This document shows positions 19,291-29,023 of a stretch of DNA of 64,000 bases, in pieces. The stretch spans positions 1-64,000 of the forward strand of contig NZ_STGU01000003.1 of assembly GCF_004912135.1 (NCBI RefSeq), written 5' to 3'. A model generated the notes under the pieces. That model made no database searches, was not told the DNA's origin, and saw only the letters and a list, made by a program, of their open reading frames with translations. This stretch comes from Rhizobium rosettiformans W3 (GTDB taxonomy: Bacteria > Pseudomonadota > Alphaproteobacteria > Rhizobiales > Rhizobiaceae). The position numbers and the translations under genes are program-made. The first letter of the stretch is position 1, and the number at the start of each line of letters is the position of its first letter.

Positions 19291-20282
19291 CGATAGCTAT
19301 GCGGGACTCCGAAACGCCAGACGTCCTCGACCATTTCCAGGCGAACGGCTATTCCCCCTACCATTTCTTCGATAGCGAGGAATGGGCGCATTTCCGCGCC
19401 GATACGCCTCTGACGCTGACAGCCGACGAAGTGAAACGGCTACGCTCGATCGACGACCCGATCGATCTCGATGAGGTGCGGCGGATCTATCTGTCGCTGT
19501 CGCGCCTCCTGTCGTCGCATGTCGAATCCTCGCAGCTTTTGTTCGAGCAACGCAACCGCTTCCTCAGCCTCTCCGACGTTTTCAAGACGCCCTTTGTGAT
19601 CGGCATCGCCGGATCCGTTGCGGTGGGCAAATCGACGACGGCGCGTGTTCTGAAAGAACTGCTTGCACGCTGGCCGTCGAGCCCGAAGGTCGACCTCGTC
19701 ACCACCGACGGCTTCCTCTATCCCAACGCGCATCTGGTGAAGAACGGCATCCTGAACCGCAAGGGCTTTCCGGAAAGCTACGACATCGGCGCACTCCTGC
19801 GCTTCCTGTCGGCGATCAAGGCCGGGCTGCCGAACGTCAAGGCGCCGAGCTACTCGCACCTGACCTATGATGTGCTGCCGAACGAGCACCGGATTATCGA
19901 TCGCCCCGACATCCTGATCTTCGAGGGCATCAATGTCCTGCAGTCACGCAATCTGCCGGTTGACGGCAAGATCGTGCCGATGGTGTCGGATTTCTTCGAC
20001 TTCTCGATCTATATCGACGCGGACGAGAATGCGATCCATCGCTGGTATGTCGATCGCTTTATGAAGCTCAGGCAGACGGCCTTCCGCGACCCCAATTCGT
20101 ACTTCCACCGCTATGCCACGATCAGCGTGGACGAGGCGACGGAGATTGCCGAGGGGCTTTGGGCGAATATCAACCTCAAGAACCTGCGCGAAAACATCCT
20201 GCCGACCCGTCCGCGCGCCGATCTCATCCTGCGCAAGGGTGATAATCACCTCGTCGAGACGGTCGCCTTGAGAAAACTGTAA
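19287..20282 (+). CDS. coaA: Pantothenate kinase, type I
   Basis: A 331-residue P-loop kinase for the first step of CoA synthesis. Walker [13 protein letters not shown] lies at about 106-117; the substrate segments TTDGFLYPN and LLTYDVLP-like SHLTYDVLP and FEGINVLQ are as in E. coli CoaA. It overlaps hisE by four bases and closes the his cluster. Convergent with the alkB-like gene, only 15 bases between stops. Confidence 0.96.
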   Translation: MTIAMRDSETPDVLDHFQANGYSPYHFFDSEEWAHFRADTPLTLTADEVKRLRSIDDPIDLDEVRRIYLSLSRLLSSHVESSQLLFEQRNRFLSLSDVFKTPFVIGIAGSVAVGKSTTARVLKELLARWPSSPKVDLVTTDGFLYPNAHLVKNGILNRKGFPESYDIGALLRFLSAIKAGLPNVKAPSYSHLTYDVLPNEHRIIDRPDILIFEGINVLQSRNLPVDGKIVPMVSDFFDFSIYIDADENAIHRWYVDRFMKLRQTAFRDPNSYFHRYATISVDEATEIAEGLWANINLKNLRENILPTRPRADLILRKGDNHLVETVALRKL

Positions 20283-20297
20283 GCGATCGATCGCCGG

Positions 20298-20927
20298 CTA
20301 TGGATTGACCCGACGGAGGGTCAGATTGATGCGGCCGCCGGACTTCAACAGGGTCGACGTTCCCGGATAGATCCGGTCGACGCCGTGGAAACACAGGCGC
20401 CCCTCCCCTCCCAGCAGAAACACGTCACCGCTTTCCAGTTTCAATGATCTGGTGCGCTCCGTCCGTGCCAGGCCGCCGATGCGAAAGAGGCAGGTATTGC
20501 CCAGCGAAATCGAGAGCACCGGGGCGGAAAAATCGGCCTCGTCGCGGTCCTGATGCAGCCCCATCTTGGCGTCGTCGGCGTAGAAATTGACCAGGCAAGC
20601 CTCAGGGTCCTTCGGGTGGCCCGAGATGTCCCGCCAAAGGTCCATCAGCACTTGCGGGATGGCGGGCCAAGGGAGGCCCGTCACCGGATGTGTCGTCTGA
20701 TAGCGATAGCCGCGCTCCTTGTCCGTCACCCAGCCGAGCGGACCGCAATTTGTCATCCGAACAGACATAGGTCGACCCGAGCCCGGCATCACCGGGACGT
20801 AGAGCGGCGCTTCGGCCACGACCTGACGGATGATTTCAACGAGATCTTCCTGCTCCGGCCGCGAGAGACGGCCCGGCAGATATCGCAGGCCGGATTGCAG
20901 AGTGATTTCGGCTTTTGCTCCGGCCAC
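20298..20927 (-). CDS. AlkB-family 2-oxoglutarate/Fe(II) dioxygenase
   Basis: A protein of about 209 residues with the AlkB double-stranded beta-helix. The iron ligands HxD (GLHQDRDE) and the distal His (CFHGVDR), the 2OG-binding Arg in GGRINLTLRR, and the nucleotide-recognition lid CGPLGWVTDKERGYRY are all present. AlkB enzymes repair alkylated bases by oxidative demethylation. I prefer GTG at 20927, which gives a family-like N-terminus just after the arfB stop; an ATG at 20969 would overlap arfB by 38 bases. Confidence 0.88.
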   Translation of the reverse strand: MAGAKAEITLQSGLRYLPGRLSRPEQEDLVEIIRQVVAEAPLYVPVMPGSGRPMSVRMTNCGPLGWVTDKERGYRYQTTHPVTGLPWPAIPQVLMDLWRDISGHPKDPEACLVNFYADDAKMGLHQDRDEADFSAPVLSISLGNTCLFRIGGLARTERTRSLKLESGDVFLLGGEGRLCFHGVDRIYPGTSTLLKSGGRINLTLRRVNP

Positions 20928-20931
20928 CTTC

Positions 20932-21366
20932 TCAATCCCCCGTCGGCTTGCTGCGCATCTTCTTAACATCCGAGCGCCCGGATTTTTCCTTAAGGCGCCG
21001 CTCGATCGAGCCCTTGGTCGGCTTTGTCTTCTTGCGTGGCGGCGGTGGTGGCTTGGCAGCCTCGAGCAGCAGCTCCTTCAACCGCTCGCGCGCATCCTCG
21101 CGATTGCGATCCTGGCTGCGAAAGCGGCTCGCCTCGATCATCAGCACGCCTTCCTTCGACAGGCGCTTGCCAGCAAGCTTGGCGGCGTTTTGCTTCACCC
21201 GATCATTCAGTGAGGGCGAGCCGAGCAGGTTAAAAAAGAGCTGAACGGCGGTGAAGACCTTGTTGACGTTCTGGCCGCCCGGGCCGCCGGCCAGCACGAA
21301 TTGCTCTGTCAGCTCCCAGCCGGCAATCGTGATGCGGTTGTTGATCTCTAGGGGTTCGCTTGCCAT
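20932..21366 (-). CDS. arfB: Alternative ribosome-rescue factor / peptidyl-tRNA hydrolase ArfB
   Basis: A 144-residue protein with the release-factor GGQ motif in AGGPGGQNVNKV and a basic C-terminal tail rich in Lys and Arg with a proline run. This matches ArfB (YaeJ), which frees stalled ribosomes lacking a stop codon. ATG at 21366 gives a standard N-terminus; longer frames upstream would cross the pckA terminator. Probably cotranscribed with the alkB-like gene. Confidence 0.9.
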   Translation of the reverse strand: MASEPLEINNRITIAGWELTEQFVLAGGPGGQNVNKVFTAVQLFFNLLGSPSLNDRVKQNAAKLAGKRLSKEGVLMIEASRFRSQDRNREDARERLKELLLEAAKPPPPPRKKTKPTKGSIERRLKEKSGRSDVKKMRSKPTGD

Positions 21367-21428
21367 GTCTTCGGTCTCTTTCTTCGATCCCATATCGGCC
21401 GCGACAGCGGCAAAGGCAAGCATCAAGC

Positions 21429-21459
21429 AAAAGAGGCCCGGCAAAGCTGCCAGGCCTCT
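21429..21459 (-). terminator. Rho-independent terminator of pckA
   Basis: A 12-base-pair stem with one mismatch (21432-21443 with 21448-21459), four-base loop, followed on the minus strand by a short T-run. It starts 23 bases after the pckA stop, so arfB must have its own promoter in the roughly 60 bases that follow. Confidence 0.8.
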
Positions 21460-21482
21460 CTCCACCTCCGGAAAGCAGTGTC

Positions 21483-23093
21483 TTATTCAGCGGCCAGGCG
21501 GATGCCGGGGGCTGCGTCCCGAACCTTGCCGTCGACATGCGCTTCGAACTTGGCAAAGTTGTCGATGAACATGCCAACAAGCTTCTTGGCCTGGGCGTCA
21601 TAGGCGGCACCATCGGCCCAGGTCGAACGCGGATCGAGGATCTTCGTATCGACACCGGCGACCGCGACCGGAACGGCGAAGCCGAAGTTCGCATCCGTGC
21701 GCATCTCGACCTTCTTCAGCTCGCCGGTCAGGGCGGCCGTCAACAGAGCGCGGGTCGCCTTGATCGGCATGCGATTGCCGGTGCCATAGGCACCGCCGGT
21801 CCAGCCGGTGTTGACTAGCCAGCAATCGACCTCATGGCGGGCGATCAGGTCACGCAGCAGGTTGCCGTATTCTGTCGGATGACGCGGCATGAAGGGGGCG
21901 CCGAAGCAGGTGGAAAAGGTTGCTTCCGGCTCCGTCACGCCCTTTTCCGTGCCGGCGACCTTTGCCGTGTAGCCGGAGAGGAAGTGGTACATGGCCTGTT
22001 CCGGCGTCAGCTTGGCGATCGGCGGCAGCACGCCGAAGGCATCGGCCGTCAGCATGATGATCGTCTTCGGGTGCGGCGCGATGCCGGTCTCCGACGCATT
22101 CGGAATGAAGTGCAGCGGATAGGCGCAACGGGTGTTTTCCGTCAGCGAGCCATCGTTGAAGTCGGGAACCCGGTTCTCGTCAAGGACGACGTTCTCGAGA
22201 ACAGTGCCGAAGCGCTTGGTCGTTGCGTAGATTTCCGGCTCGGCTTCTGCCGAGAGACGGATGGTCTTGGCGTAGCAGCCACCCTCAAAGTTGAAGATGC
22301 CGTTTTCGCCCCAGCCGTGCTCGTCATCGCCGATCAGTGTGCGCTTCGGATCGGCCGAGAGCGTGGTCTTGCCGGTGCCGGACAGGCCGAAGAAGACGGC
22401 CGCGTCGCCTTCGGGGCCGACATTCGCCGAGCAGTGCATCGGCATAACGCCCTTTTCCGGCAGCAGGTAGTTGAGAACGGTGAAGACCGACTTCTTCATC
22501 TCGCCGGCATAAGAGGTACCGCCGATCAGGACGATGCCATTGGTCAGGTCGCAGGCGATGACCGTTTCGGTGCGGCAGCCGTGACGGGCAGGATCGGCGC
22601 GGAAGCTCGGTAGATCGATGATCGTCAGCTTCGGCTGGAAACCTTCGAGAGCCTGACGCTCCGGACGGATCAGCAGGTTGCGGATGAACAGCGAGTGCCA
22701 GGCGAATTCCGTGACGACGCGGGTCGGAAGGGCATTGTCCGCATCGGCGCCGCCGATCAGATCCTGGACGAAAAGATCCTTGCCTGCCGCATGGGCCAAC
22801 ATGTCCTGATGCAGCACGGCGAAATGCTCCGGCGACATCGGCTTGTTGTTGTCCCACCAGATCTGGTCGTCGGTCTTGCCGTCGCGGACGACGAACTTGT
22901 CCTTGGCGGAGCGGCCGGTGTGCTGGCCCGTCAGGGCACGCAAAGCACCATCGGCCGTCAGTTCGGCCTCGCCCCGGCGGATCGCTTCTTCATAAAGAGC
23001 AGCTTCCAGGAAGTTGTAGCGAACGCTGGCGGCTTTCCCCAAGCCGATATCCGCGATCCCCGCAGCCGGGTTCCTCACGCCGAATTCCTCCAT
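21483..23093 (-). CDS. pckA: Phosphoenolpyruvate carboxykinase (ATP)
   Basis: A 536-residue ATP-dependent PEP carboxykinase, the key gluconeogenic enzyme making PEP from oxaloacetate. The kinase-1a loop [11 protein letters not shown], the metal and oxaloacetate segments [11 protein letters not shown] and LIGDDEHGW, and SGYTAK are intact. ATG 23093 has AGGAAGG about six bases upstream. It is divergent from chvI; the gap carries two LacI-type operator-like palindromes. Confidence 0.97.
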   Translation of the reverse strand: MEEFGVRNPAAGIADIGLGKAASVRYNFLEAALYEEAIRRGEAELTADGALRALTGQHTGRSAKDKFVVRDGKTDDQIWWDNNKPMSPEHFAVLHQDMLAHAAGKDLFVQDLIGGADADNALPTRVVTEFAWHSLFIRNLLIRPERQALEGFQPKLTIIDLPSFRADPARHGCRTETVIACDLTNGIVLIGGTSYAGEMKKSVFTVLNYLLPEKGVMPMHCSANVGPEGDAAVFFGLSGTGKTTLSADPKRTLIGDDEHGWGENGIFNFEGGCYAKTIRLSAEAEPEIYATTKRFGTVLENVVLDENRVPDFNDGSLTENTRCAYPLHFIPNASETGIAPHPKTIIMLTADAFGVLPPIAKLTPEQAMYHFLSGYTAKVAGTEKGVTEPEATFSTCFGAPFMPRHPTEYGNLLRDLIARHEVDCWLVNTGWTGGAYGTGNRMPIKATRALLTAALTGELKKVEMRTDANFGFAVPVAVAGVDTKILDPRSTWADGAAYDAQAKKLVGMFIDNFAKFEAHVDGKVRDAAPGIRLAAE

Positions 23094-23432
23094 GGTGCGC
23101 CTTCCTCTCACATGGTCTGGACCTTGAATGCGTGAAAACTAAACGGGAGATGACCCGAAAGCAAGACGCGAACTCGAAAAATATAATAATATCAATTATT
23201 TAATCGATTTAAAACTGAAAAGCGCCATTTTAAATCGTTTAGTTCCGCTTCCATTCCTCTCGAAAAACCACGTTCAGCCCCCACAATAATCGTCTGCGAA
23301 TAGAAACTCCGCGCCGTACCCCTTCCCCTCTGCCACAATTTGTTCCACCTTTATCCTCATATCGCACTGCCATGGAACCAGAGCTGGGCTGGAGAGACCA
23401 GGAGCAGCGCAACGATGACGGAGACGTACACT
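23094..23432. other. pckA-chvI divergent intergenic region
   Basis: This 339-base gap has no credible gene. Its pckA-proximal third (about 23175-23245) is strikingly AT-rich against the surrounding GC-rich DNA and contains two operator-like palindromes. The chvI-proximal part is ordinary leader sequence. Promoters for both genes must lie here. Confidence 0.7.
23199..23241. promoter_or_regulatory. Two LacI-type operator-like palindromes upstream of pckA
   Basis: TTTAATCGATTTAAA at 23199-23213 is a near-perfect palindrome centred on CG. TTTTAAATCGTTTA at 23228-23241 is a second, weaker one. The two also form a longer inverted repeat (13-base arms, one mismatch). LacI-family operators have a central CG. 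Sinorhizobium pckA is known to be controlled by the LacI-family regulator PckR; assigning these sites to it is inference. Confidence 0.5.
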
Positions 23433-24158
23433 ATGCAGACGATCGCCCTCGTGGATGACGACCGCAACATTCTGACTTCGGTTTCGATTGCTCTCGAAGC
23501 AGAAGGCTACAAGGTCGAAACCTACACCGACGGCGCCTCGGCTCTCGACGGCCTTCTCGCCCGCCCGCCGCAGCTTGCCATCTTCGACATCAAGATGCCG
23601 CGCATGGACGGAATGGAACTGCTGCGCCGCCTGCGTCAGAAGTCCGATATCCCGGTGATCTTCCTCACCTCCAAGGACGAGGAAATCGACGAGCTCTTTG
23701 GCCTGAAGATGGGCGCCGACGACTTCATCACCAAGCCCTTCTCCCAGCGTCTCTTGGTCGAACGCGTTAAGGCGATCCTCCGCCGCTCGGCGAGCCGGGA
23801 AAACCTCGCGGCCGGCGGAAGCCCCGCCAAGGGAAGTGCTGAACAGCAGGCCCGCACGCTCGAGCGTGGGCAGCTGGTCATGGATCAGGAACGCCACACC
23901 TGCACCTGGAAGGGCGATCCGGTGACCCTGACGGTAACCGAATTCCTGATCCTGCAGTCGCTGGCGCAGCGCCCCGGCGTGGTGAAGAGCCGCGATGCGC
24001 TCATGGACGCGGCCTATGACGAGCAGGTCTATGTGGACGACCGCACGATCGACAGCCACATCAAGCGCCTGCGCAAGAAGTTCAAGATGGTCGATACCGA
24101 CTTCGACATGATTGAAACGCTTTACGGTGTGGGCTACCGCTTCCGCGAAGCAGCGTAA
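23433..24158 (+). CDS. chvI: Response regulator ChvI
   Basis: A 241-residue OmpR-family regulator. The receiver domain begins [12 protein letters not shown], with phospho-acceptor Asp at about 52 ([10 protein letters not shown]) and Lys in TKPFS; a C-terminal winged helix follows ([21 protein letters not shown]). ATG 23433 gives the family's usual length; ATG 23415 would add six residues. ChvI (BvrR in Brucella) controls envelope, acid-response and exopolysaccharide genes. Confidence 0.95.
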   Translation: MQTIALVDDDRNILTSVSIALEAEGYKVETYTDGASALDGLLARPPQLAIFDIKMPRMDGMELLRRLRQKSDIPVIFLTSKDEEIDELFGLKMGADDFITKPFSQRLLVERVKAILRRSASRENLAAGGSPAKGSAEQQARTLERGQLVMDQERHTCTWKGDPVTLTVTEFLILQSLAQRPGVVKSRDALMDAAYDEQVYVDDRTIDSHIKRLRKKFKMVDTDFDMIETLYGVGYRFREAA

Positions 24159-24226
24159 GATCCCAATCGCCTCGGTTTATCCGCCATCAGGCCGGTTATC
24201 GAGGCGTATGGGCGAAAGGCAAAGGT

Positions 24227-26008
24227 TTGACCCAGCAGGTTGACGAGGGACATCTGGAGGAGACGGATTCCGGCTCCGAGCAGCGACGGCTGTTCAGCCA
24301 TCCCTTCACGCTGATCCGCCGAATCTTCGGGCATGCGCTGTTCTCCAGCCTGACGCGCCGCATCGTCTTCTTCAACCTCGCGGCTCTCATCGTCCTCGTG
24401 GGCGGCATCATGTATCTCAATCAGTTCCGCGAGGGACTGATCGACGCTCGCGTCGAGAGCCTTTTGACGCAGGGCGAGATCATCGCGGCGGCCGTTTCGG
24501 CGTCCGCTTCCGTCGATACGAATTCGATTACCATCGATCCGGAAAAGCTGCTCGAACTGCAGGCCGGTCAGAGCATCACGCCCGTCCCGAACGACGAGGA
24601 TCTCGAATTCCCGATCAACCCGGAGCGCGTGGCGCCGGTTTTGCGACGTCTGATCTCGCCGACCCGCATTCGCGCCCGCCTTTTCGATGCCGATGCCAAT
24701 CTGCTGCTTGATTCGCGGCATCTCTATTCGCGCGGCCAGGTGCTGCGGTTCGACCTGCCGCCGGTCGACAATGATTCCACCAGTTTGACCGACTGGATCA
24801 CCCGCCTCTTCAACACGATCCTGCAGCCGGGCAACCTACCAGTCTATCGCGAAGCCCCGGGTGGCGACGGTTCGATCTATCCGGAAGTGATGAACGCGCT
24901 GACCGGTGTTCGCGGCGCAGTCGTGCGCATGACCGACCAGGGGGAGCTAATCGTTTCCGTCGCGGTTCCGGTCCAGCGCTCGCGCGCCGTTCTCGGCGTT
25001 CTGCTCCTTTCCACGCAGGCCGGCGATATCGACAAGATCGTTCATGCCGAGCGCCTCGCCATCCTGCGCGTCTTCGGGGTCGCAACGCTCGTCAACATCG
25101 TCGTGTCGCTGCTTCTGTCTTCGACCATCGCCAACCCGCTGCGCCGCCTTTCGGCTGCGGCCATCCGCGTGCGTCGGGGCTCGAAGGAGCGCGAGGAGAT
25201 CCCGGATTTCTCCATCCGCCAGGACGAAATCGGCAACCTCTCAATTGCGCTGCGCGAAATGACAACGGCGCTCTATGACCGCATCGACGCGATCGAGAGC
25301 TTTGCCGCAGACGTAAGCCACGAGTTGAAGAACCCTCTGACGTCGCTGCGCTCTGCCGTCGAAACGCTGCCGCTTGCCAAGACCGATCAGTCGAGACAGC
25401 GGCTGATGGACATCATCCAGCACGACGTGCGTCGCCTCGATCGCCTGATCAGCGACATCTCGGATGCCTCGCGCCTTGACGCGGAACTCGCGCGCTCGGA
25501 TGCCAAGCCGGTCGATCTCGAAGTGCTCATTTCCAGCCTTGTCGACATTTCCCGCGAGATCCGCAGCGGCAAGAAGGCGGTCAAGATCGATTGCGTTGTG
25601 GAGCAAAAGCCGGGCGCGAACCATGCCTTCATCGTCCACGGCCATGACCTTCGTCTCGGCCAGATCGTCACGAACCTGATCGAGAACGCGCGGTCCTTCG
25701 TGCCCGAGGAGACCGGGCGCATTCTGGTCAAGCTGTCCCGCAGTCGCAGCCGCTACCTGATCCAGGTCGAAGACAATGGACCAGGGATCCAGGCGGAAGA
25801 CATCGATCGCATCTTCGAGCGCTTCTACACGGACCGCCCGGAGGGCGAGAGCTTCGGTCAGAACTCAGGGCTTGGTCTCTCGATCAGCCGGCAGATCGCT
25901 GAAGCACATGGTGGAACGCTGAGGGCGGAGAATGTGATGGATCCCGCGACCGGGCGGATCACCGGGGCCCGGTTCATCCTTTCGCTGCCGGTCGCGGCTG
26001 CCGCATGA
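24227..26008 (+). CDS. chvG: Sensor histidine kinase ChvG (ExoS/BvrS)
   Basis: A 593-residue membrane kinase, partner of ChvI. Two transmembrane helices (about residues 45-65 and 275-295) flank a periplasmic domain; HAMP follows. The H-box ADVSHELKNPLTSLR has His at about 365, and the ATPase domain has NLIENARSF, EDNGPGI and GLGLSISRQ. The start is TTG 24227, since no ATG or GTG is available in frame nearby; AAAGG lies about seven bases upstream. It overlaps hprK by four bases. Confidence 0.94.
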   Translation: MTQQVDEGHLEETDSGSEQRRLFSHPFTLIRRIFGHALFSSLTRRIVFFNLAALIVLVGGIMYLNQFREGLIDARVESLLTQGEIIAAAVSASASVDTNSITIDPEKLLELQAGQSITPVPNDEDLEFPINPERVAPVLRRLISPTRIRARLFDADANLLLDSRHLYSRGQVLRFDLPPVDNDSTSLTDWITRLFNTILQPGNLPVYREAPGGDGSIYPEVMNALTGVRGAVVRMTDQGELIVSVAVPVQRSRAVLGVLLLSTQAGDIDKIVHAERLAILRVFGVATLVNIVVSLLLSSTIANPLRRLSAAAIRVRRGSKEREEIPDFSIRQDEIGNLSIALREMTTALYDRIDAIESFAADVSHELKNPLTSLRSAVETLPLAKTDQSRQRLMDIIQHDVRRLDRLISDISDASRLDAELARSDAKPVDLEVLISSLVDISREIRSGKKAVKIDCVVEQKPGANHAFIVHGHDLRLGQIVTNLIENARSFVPEETGRILVKLSRSRSRYLIQVEDNGPGIQAEDIDRIFERFYTDRPEGESFGQNSGLGLSISRQIAEAHGGTLRAENVMDPATGRITGARFILSLPVAAAA

Positions 26009-26463
26009 GTGCGGGCCAGACCAACATTCACGGCACGGCGATCACCGTCGACGGCACGGGGCTTCTCTTTCTCGGACCATCCGGCAGCGGCAAGTCGGCA
26101 CTTGCCTTCGACTGTCTCGCAGAAGCGAGGCTCTCCAACCTCTCGCATGCGCTGATCGCCGACGACCGTGTCCTCATCTCTCTCGAGCAGGGCAGAGTTT
26201 TTGCATCCGCTCCCGAGACGATCCGCGGACTGATCGAATTGCGATACAGCGGCATCGTCTCTGTCGATCACGTCGCAAACGCCGAGCTGCACTATGCTGT
26301 CCTGCCCGTTCAATCCGACGAAGCACAGCGATTGCCGCCCGATGACGAGCATTTCGACCTCCTTGACGGGGTTCGCCTTCCGGTCGTGCGCGTGCCATCC
26401 TGGAGCCGCTTTCCGCTCAGTCTCATCTTCGCACGGCTTCGCCACCTGAATGATAAGCGCTAA
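26005..26463 (+). CDS. hprK: HPr kinase/phosphorylase, short alphaproteobacterial form
   Basis: A 152-residue protein equivalent to the catalytic C-terminal domain only of HprK; the N-terminal domain of Firmicute HprK (about 310 residues) is absent. Walker A GPSGSGKSAL lies at about 24-33. It phosphorylates or dephosphorylates a serine of HPr. It overlaps chvG by four bases, tying the PTS regulators to the ChvGI operon. Confidence 0.92.
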   Translation: MSAGQTNIHGTAITVDGTGLLFLGPSGSGKSALAFDCLAEARLSNLSHALIADDRVLISLEQGRVFASAPETIRGLIELRYSGIVSVDHVANAELHYAVLPVQSDEAQRLPPDDEHFDLLDGVRLPVVRVPSWSRFPLSLIFARLRHLNDKR

Positions 26464-26580
26464 AATACACGCTGTTTTGGCTTGCACTTCCTGCTTTCAT
26501 CGACAAGATGGCGTCCCACTGATGGACGAAACGCCAATCCTGAGCTATTTGGCGAGAGTTGCGCTAAGGGGCAGTAGAGA

Positions 26581-26982
26581 ATGATCGGACTTGTGCTTGT
26601 CACTCATGGCAAGCTGGCTGAAGAGTTTCATCACGCGGTGGAACACGTCGTAGGCCCTCAGAAATTCATCGAGACCGTTTCTATCGGCCCCGAAGATGAC
26701 ATGGATCAGCGCCGCCAGGACATTCTCGAAGCGGTCACGCGTGCGGATGATGGTCATGGCGTCATCATCCTGACCGACATGTTCGGCGGCACACCTTCGA
26801 ACCTTGCGATTTCCGTCATGAATACCGGCCGCATCGAAGTCATTGCCGGCGTCAACCTGCCCATGCTGATCAAGCTTGCCGGCGTGCGTGGCGACAACGA
26901 CATGGATCGCGCGCTTGTCGAGGCGTCCGAGGCCGGCCGGAAATACATCAATGTCGCAAGCCGCGTGCTGAGTGGTAAGTGA
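26581..26982 (+). CDS. PTS EIIA component, mannose family
   Basis: A 133-residue single-domain EIIA-Man protein; the phosphorylatable His is at 9 (LVTHGK). The segment ILTDMFGGTPSN is typical. No EIIB, EIIC or EIID transport subunits are encoded, so it is a regulatory phospho-acceptor rather than a sugar importer. It lies 117 bases after hprK and six before the HPr gene. Confidence 0.93.
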   Translation: MIGLVLVTHGKLAEEFHHAVEHVVGPQKFIETVSIGPEDDMDQRRQDILEAVTRADDGHGVIILTDMFGGTPSNLAISVMNTGRIEVIAGVNLPMLIKLAGVRGDNDMDRALVEASEAGRKYINVASRVLSGK

Positions 26983-26988
26983 CAGCAG

Positions 26989-27267
26989 ATGACTGACCCG
27001 ATTTCCCGCGATCTCCTGATCATCAACAAGCGCGGCCTGCATGCGCGCGCGTCTGCCAAATTCGTCCAGACCGTCAGCGGGTTCGACGCGAATGTCAGCG
27101 TCTCCAAAGACGGCACGACGGTGGGCGGTACCTCGATCATGGGCCTGATGATGCTGGCCGCCAGCCCCGGCTGCTCCATCTGCGTCTCCGCCTCAGGCAA
27201 TCAGGCCGAAGACGTGATGAATGCGCTGGAAGCGCTTGTTGCGGATCGCTTCGGTGAAGAGATGTAA
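26989..27267 (+). CDS. Phosphocarrier protein HPr/NPr
   Basis: A 92-residue HPr. The PEP-dependent site His lies at about 18 (NKRGLHARAS), and the regulatory Ser at about 49 (GGTSIMGLMML) is the expected HprK target. Together with HprK and EIIA it forms the truncated PTS common in alphaproteobacteria; EI-Ntr (PtsP) must be elsewhere. Confidence 0.94.
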   Translation: MTDPISRDLLIINKRGLHARASAKFVQTVSGFDANVSVSKDGTTVGGTSIMGLMMLAASPGCSICVSASGNQAEDVMNALEALVADRFGEEM

Positions 27268-27283
27268 AGCATCGCGACATAAA

Positions 27284-27305
27284 GACATAAAGACTTCTTT
27301 ATGTC
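27284..27305. promoter_or_regulatory. Perfect palindromic operator candidate upstream of ahcY
   Basis: A 22-base palindrome with ten-base arms GACATAAAGA/TCTTTATGTC around CT lies 123 bases before ahcY. An additional direct copy of GACATAAA precedes it. The form (AT-rich 10-2-10 dyad) resembles operators of ArsR-family regulators of the SAM cycle such as SahR-like proteins; that identity is inference. It could also form an RNA hairpin after the HPr gene. Confidence 0.6.
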
Positions 27306-27427
27306 AGATTGCGTTCAAGCCCGTTCCCTGCTAGAAGACGACCAGCCCTGCAGCTAGACCTGCGGGAGAGCCAGTTTATCCGTCCGCCATGAGATGCGGA
27401 TCGGGTCGGATCCAGCCGGAGAATCCC

Positions 27428-28825
27428 ATGAGCAAACATGACTATGTCATCGCTGATATCGGTCTTGCCGATTTCGGTCGCAAGGAAATCAGCATCGCTG
27501 AAACCGAAATGCCGGGCCTGATGGCCTGCCGCGAGGAGTTCGGCGCGAGCAAGCCGCTGAAGGGCGCCCGGATCACCGGTTCGCTGCACATGACGATCCA
27601 GACGGCCGTTCTGATCGAGACCCTCGTCGCGCTCGGCGCTGATGTCCGCTGGGCATCCTGCAACATCTTCTCGACCCAGGATCATGCCGCTGCCGCGATC
27701 GCCGCTGCCGGCATCCCGGTCTTTGCGATCAAGGGCGAGTCGCTCACCGACTACTGGGAATACACCGACAAGATCTTCCAGTGGGCCGATGGCGGCGTCT
27801 CCAACATGATCCTCGATGATGGCGGCGACGCCACCATGTACATCCTGCTCGGCGCCCGCGCCGAAGCCGGTGAGGACGTCCTGTCCAACCCGCAGTCGGA
27901 AGAAGAAGAAATTCTGGTCGCCCAGATCAAGAAGCGCCTCGCCGCTTCGCCGGGCTGGTTCACCAAGCAGCGCGATGCCATCAAGGGCGTGACTGAAGAA
28001 ACCACCACCGGCGTGCATCGTCTGTACGAGCTCGCCAAGAAGGGCCTCCTGCCCTTCCCGGCCATCAACGTCAACGACTCGGTCACCAAGTCGAAGTTCG
28101 ACAACAAGTATGGCTGCAAGGAATCGCTGGTTGACGGCATTCGCCGCGGTACCGACGTGATGATGGCCGGCAAGGTTGCAGTCGTCTGCGGCTACGGCGA
28201 CGTCGGAAAGGGTTCTGCTGCCTCGCTTCGCGGCGCCGGCGCCCGCGTCAAGGTGACCGAAGTCGACCCGATCTGCGCCCTGCAGGCCGCCATGGACGGT
28301 TTTGAAGTCGTCACGCTCGAGGACGTCGTTTCCTCCGCCGACATCTTCATCACCACGACCGGCAACAAGGACGTCATCCGCATCGAGCATATGCGCGAGA
28401 TGAAGGACATGGCGATCGTCGGCAACATCGGCCACTTCGACAACGAGATCCAGGTTGCCTCGCTCCGGAACCTGAAGTGGACGAACATCAAGCCGCAGGT
28501 CGACATGATCGAGTTCCCGAAGGGCAACCGCATGATCCTCCTTTCGGAAGGTCGTCTGCTGAACCTCGGCAACGCCACAGGTCACCCGTCCTTCGTCATG
28601 TCGGCTTCGTTCACCAACCAGGTTCTGGGTCAGATCGAGCTCTTCACCAAGACCGACGAGTACAAGCCCGGCGTCTATGTTCTGCCGAAGCACCTCGATG
28701 AAAAGGTCGCCCGTCTGCATCTCGAAAAGCTCGGTGTGAAGCTGACTACGCTTTCTGACGAGCAAGCCGCCTATATCGGCGTCACGCCGCAGGGACCGTT
28801 CAAGGCAGAACACTACCGCTATTAA
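27428..28825 (+). CDS. ahcY: Adenosylhomocysteinase
   Basis: A 465-residue NAD-dependent SAH hydrolase that clears S-adenosylhomocysteine to adenosine and homocysteine, sustaining methylation. N-terminal [17 protein letters not shown], catalytic-site segments [10 protein letters not shown] and [11 protein letters not shown], the NAD fold [10 protein letters not shown], and the C-terminal FKAEHYRY tail are intact. It contains the usual bacterial insertion. ATG 27428 follows a CCGGAG site. It ends at a strong terminator. Confidence 0.97.
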   Translation: MSKHDYVIADIGLADFGRKEISIAETEMPGLMACREEFGASKPLKGARITGSLHMTIQTAVLIETLVALGADVRWASCNIFSTQDHAAAAIAAAGIPVFAIKGESLTDYWEYTDKIFQWADGGVSNMILDDGGDATMYILLGARAEAGEDVLSNPQSEEEEILVAQIKKRLAASPGWFTKQRDAIKGVTEETTTGVHRLYELAKKGLLPFPAINVNDSVTKSKFDNKYGCKESLVDGIRRGTDVMMAGKVAVVCGYGDVGKGSAASLRGAGARVKVTEVDPICALQAAMDGFEVVTLEDVVSSADIFITTTGNKDVIRIEHMREMKDMAIVGNIGHFDNEIQVASLRNLKWTNIKPQVDMIEFPKGNRMILLSEGRLLNLGNATGHPSFVMSASFTNQVLGQIELFTKTDEYKPGVYVLPKHLDEKVARLHLEKLGVKLTTLSDEQAAYIGVTPQGPFKAEHYRY

Positions 28826-28856
28826 AATATAGCTGGATAATATCAAGATGTAGTAG

Positions 28857-28890
28857 GCGGCGCCTTGACAAAGGCGCCGCTTTCTTTTTT
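28857..28890 (+). terminator. Rho-independent terminator of ahcY
   Basis: A perfect ten-base-pair stem (28857-28866 with 28871-28880) with loop GACA is followed by TTTCTTTTTT. It separates ahcY from divL, so divL needs its own promoter in 28891-29023. Confidence 0.92.
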
Positions 28891-29023
28891 GGGGCCCGGC
28901 CTTCCCGACACTTTCCATCAGCGGTATTGTTTTAGAACTTGATTCGTGAACCGCACGAGCGGTCCACGGACACGGATGTCTTGTCGACGATGCGGCACAT
29001 AATAAGACGAGGACAGACCGAGA

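Noticed and set aside
27306-27427. A SAM or SAH riboswitch in the ahcY leader
   Set aside because: I could not fit the sequence to any known SAM or SAH riboswitch core; the palindrome explains the visible structure better.
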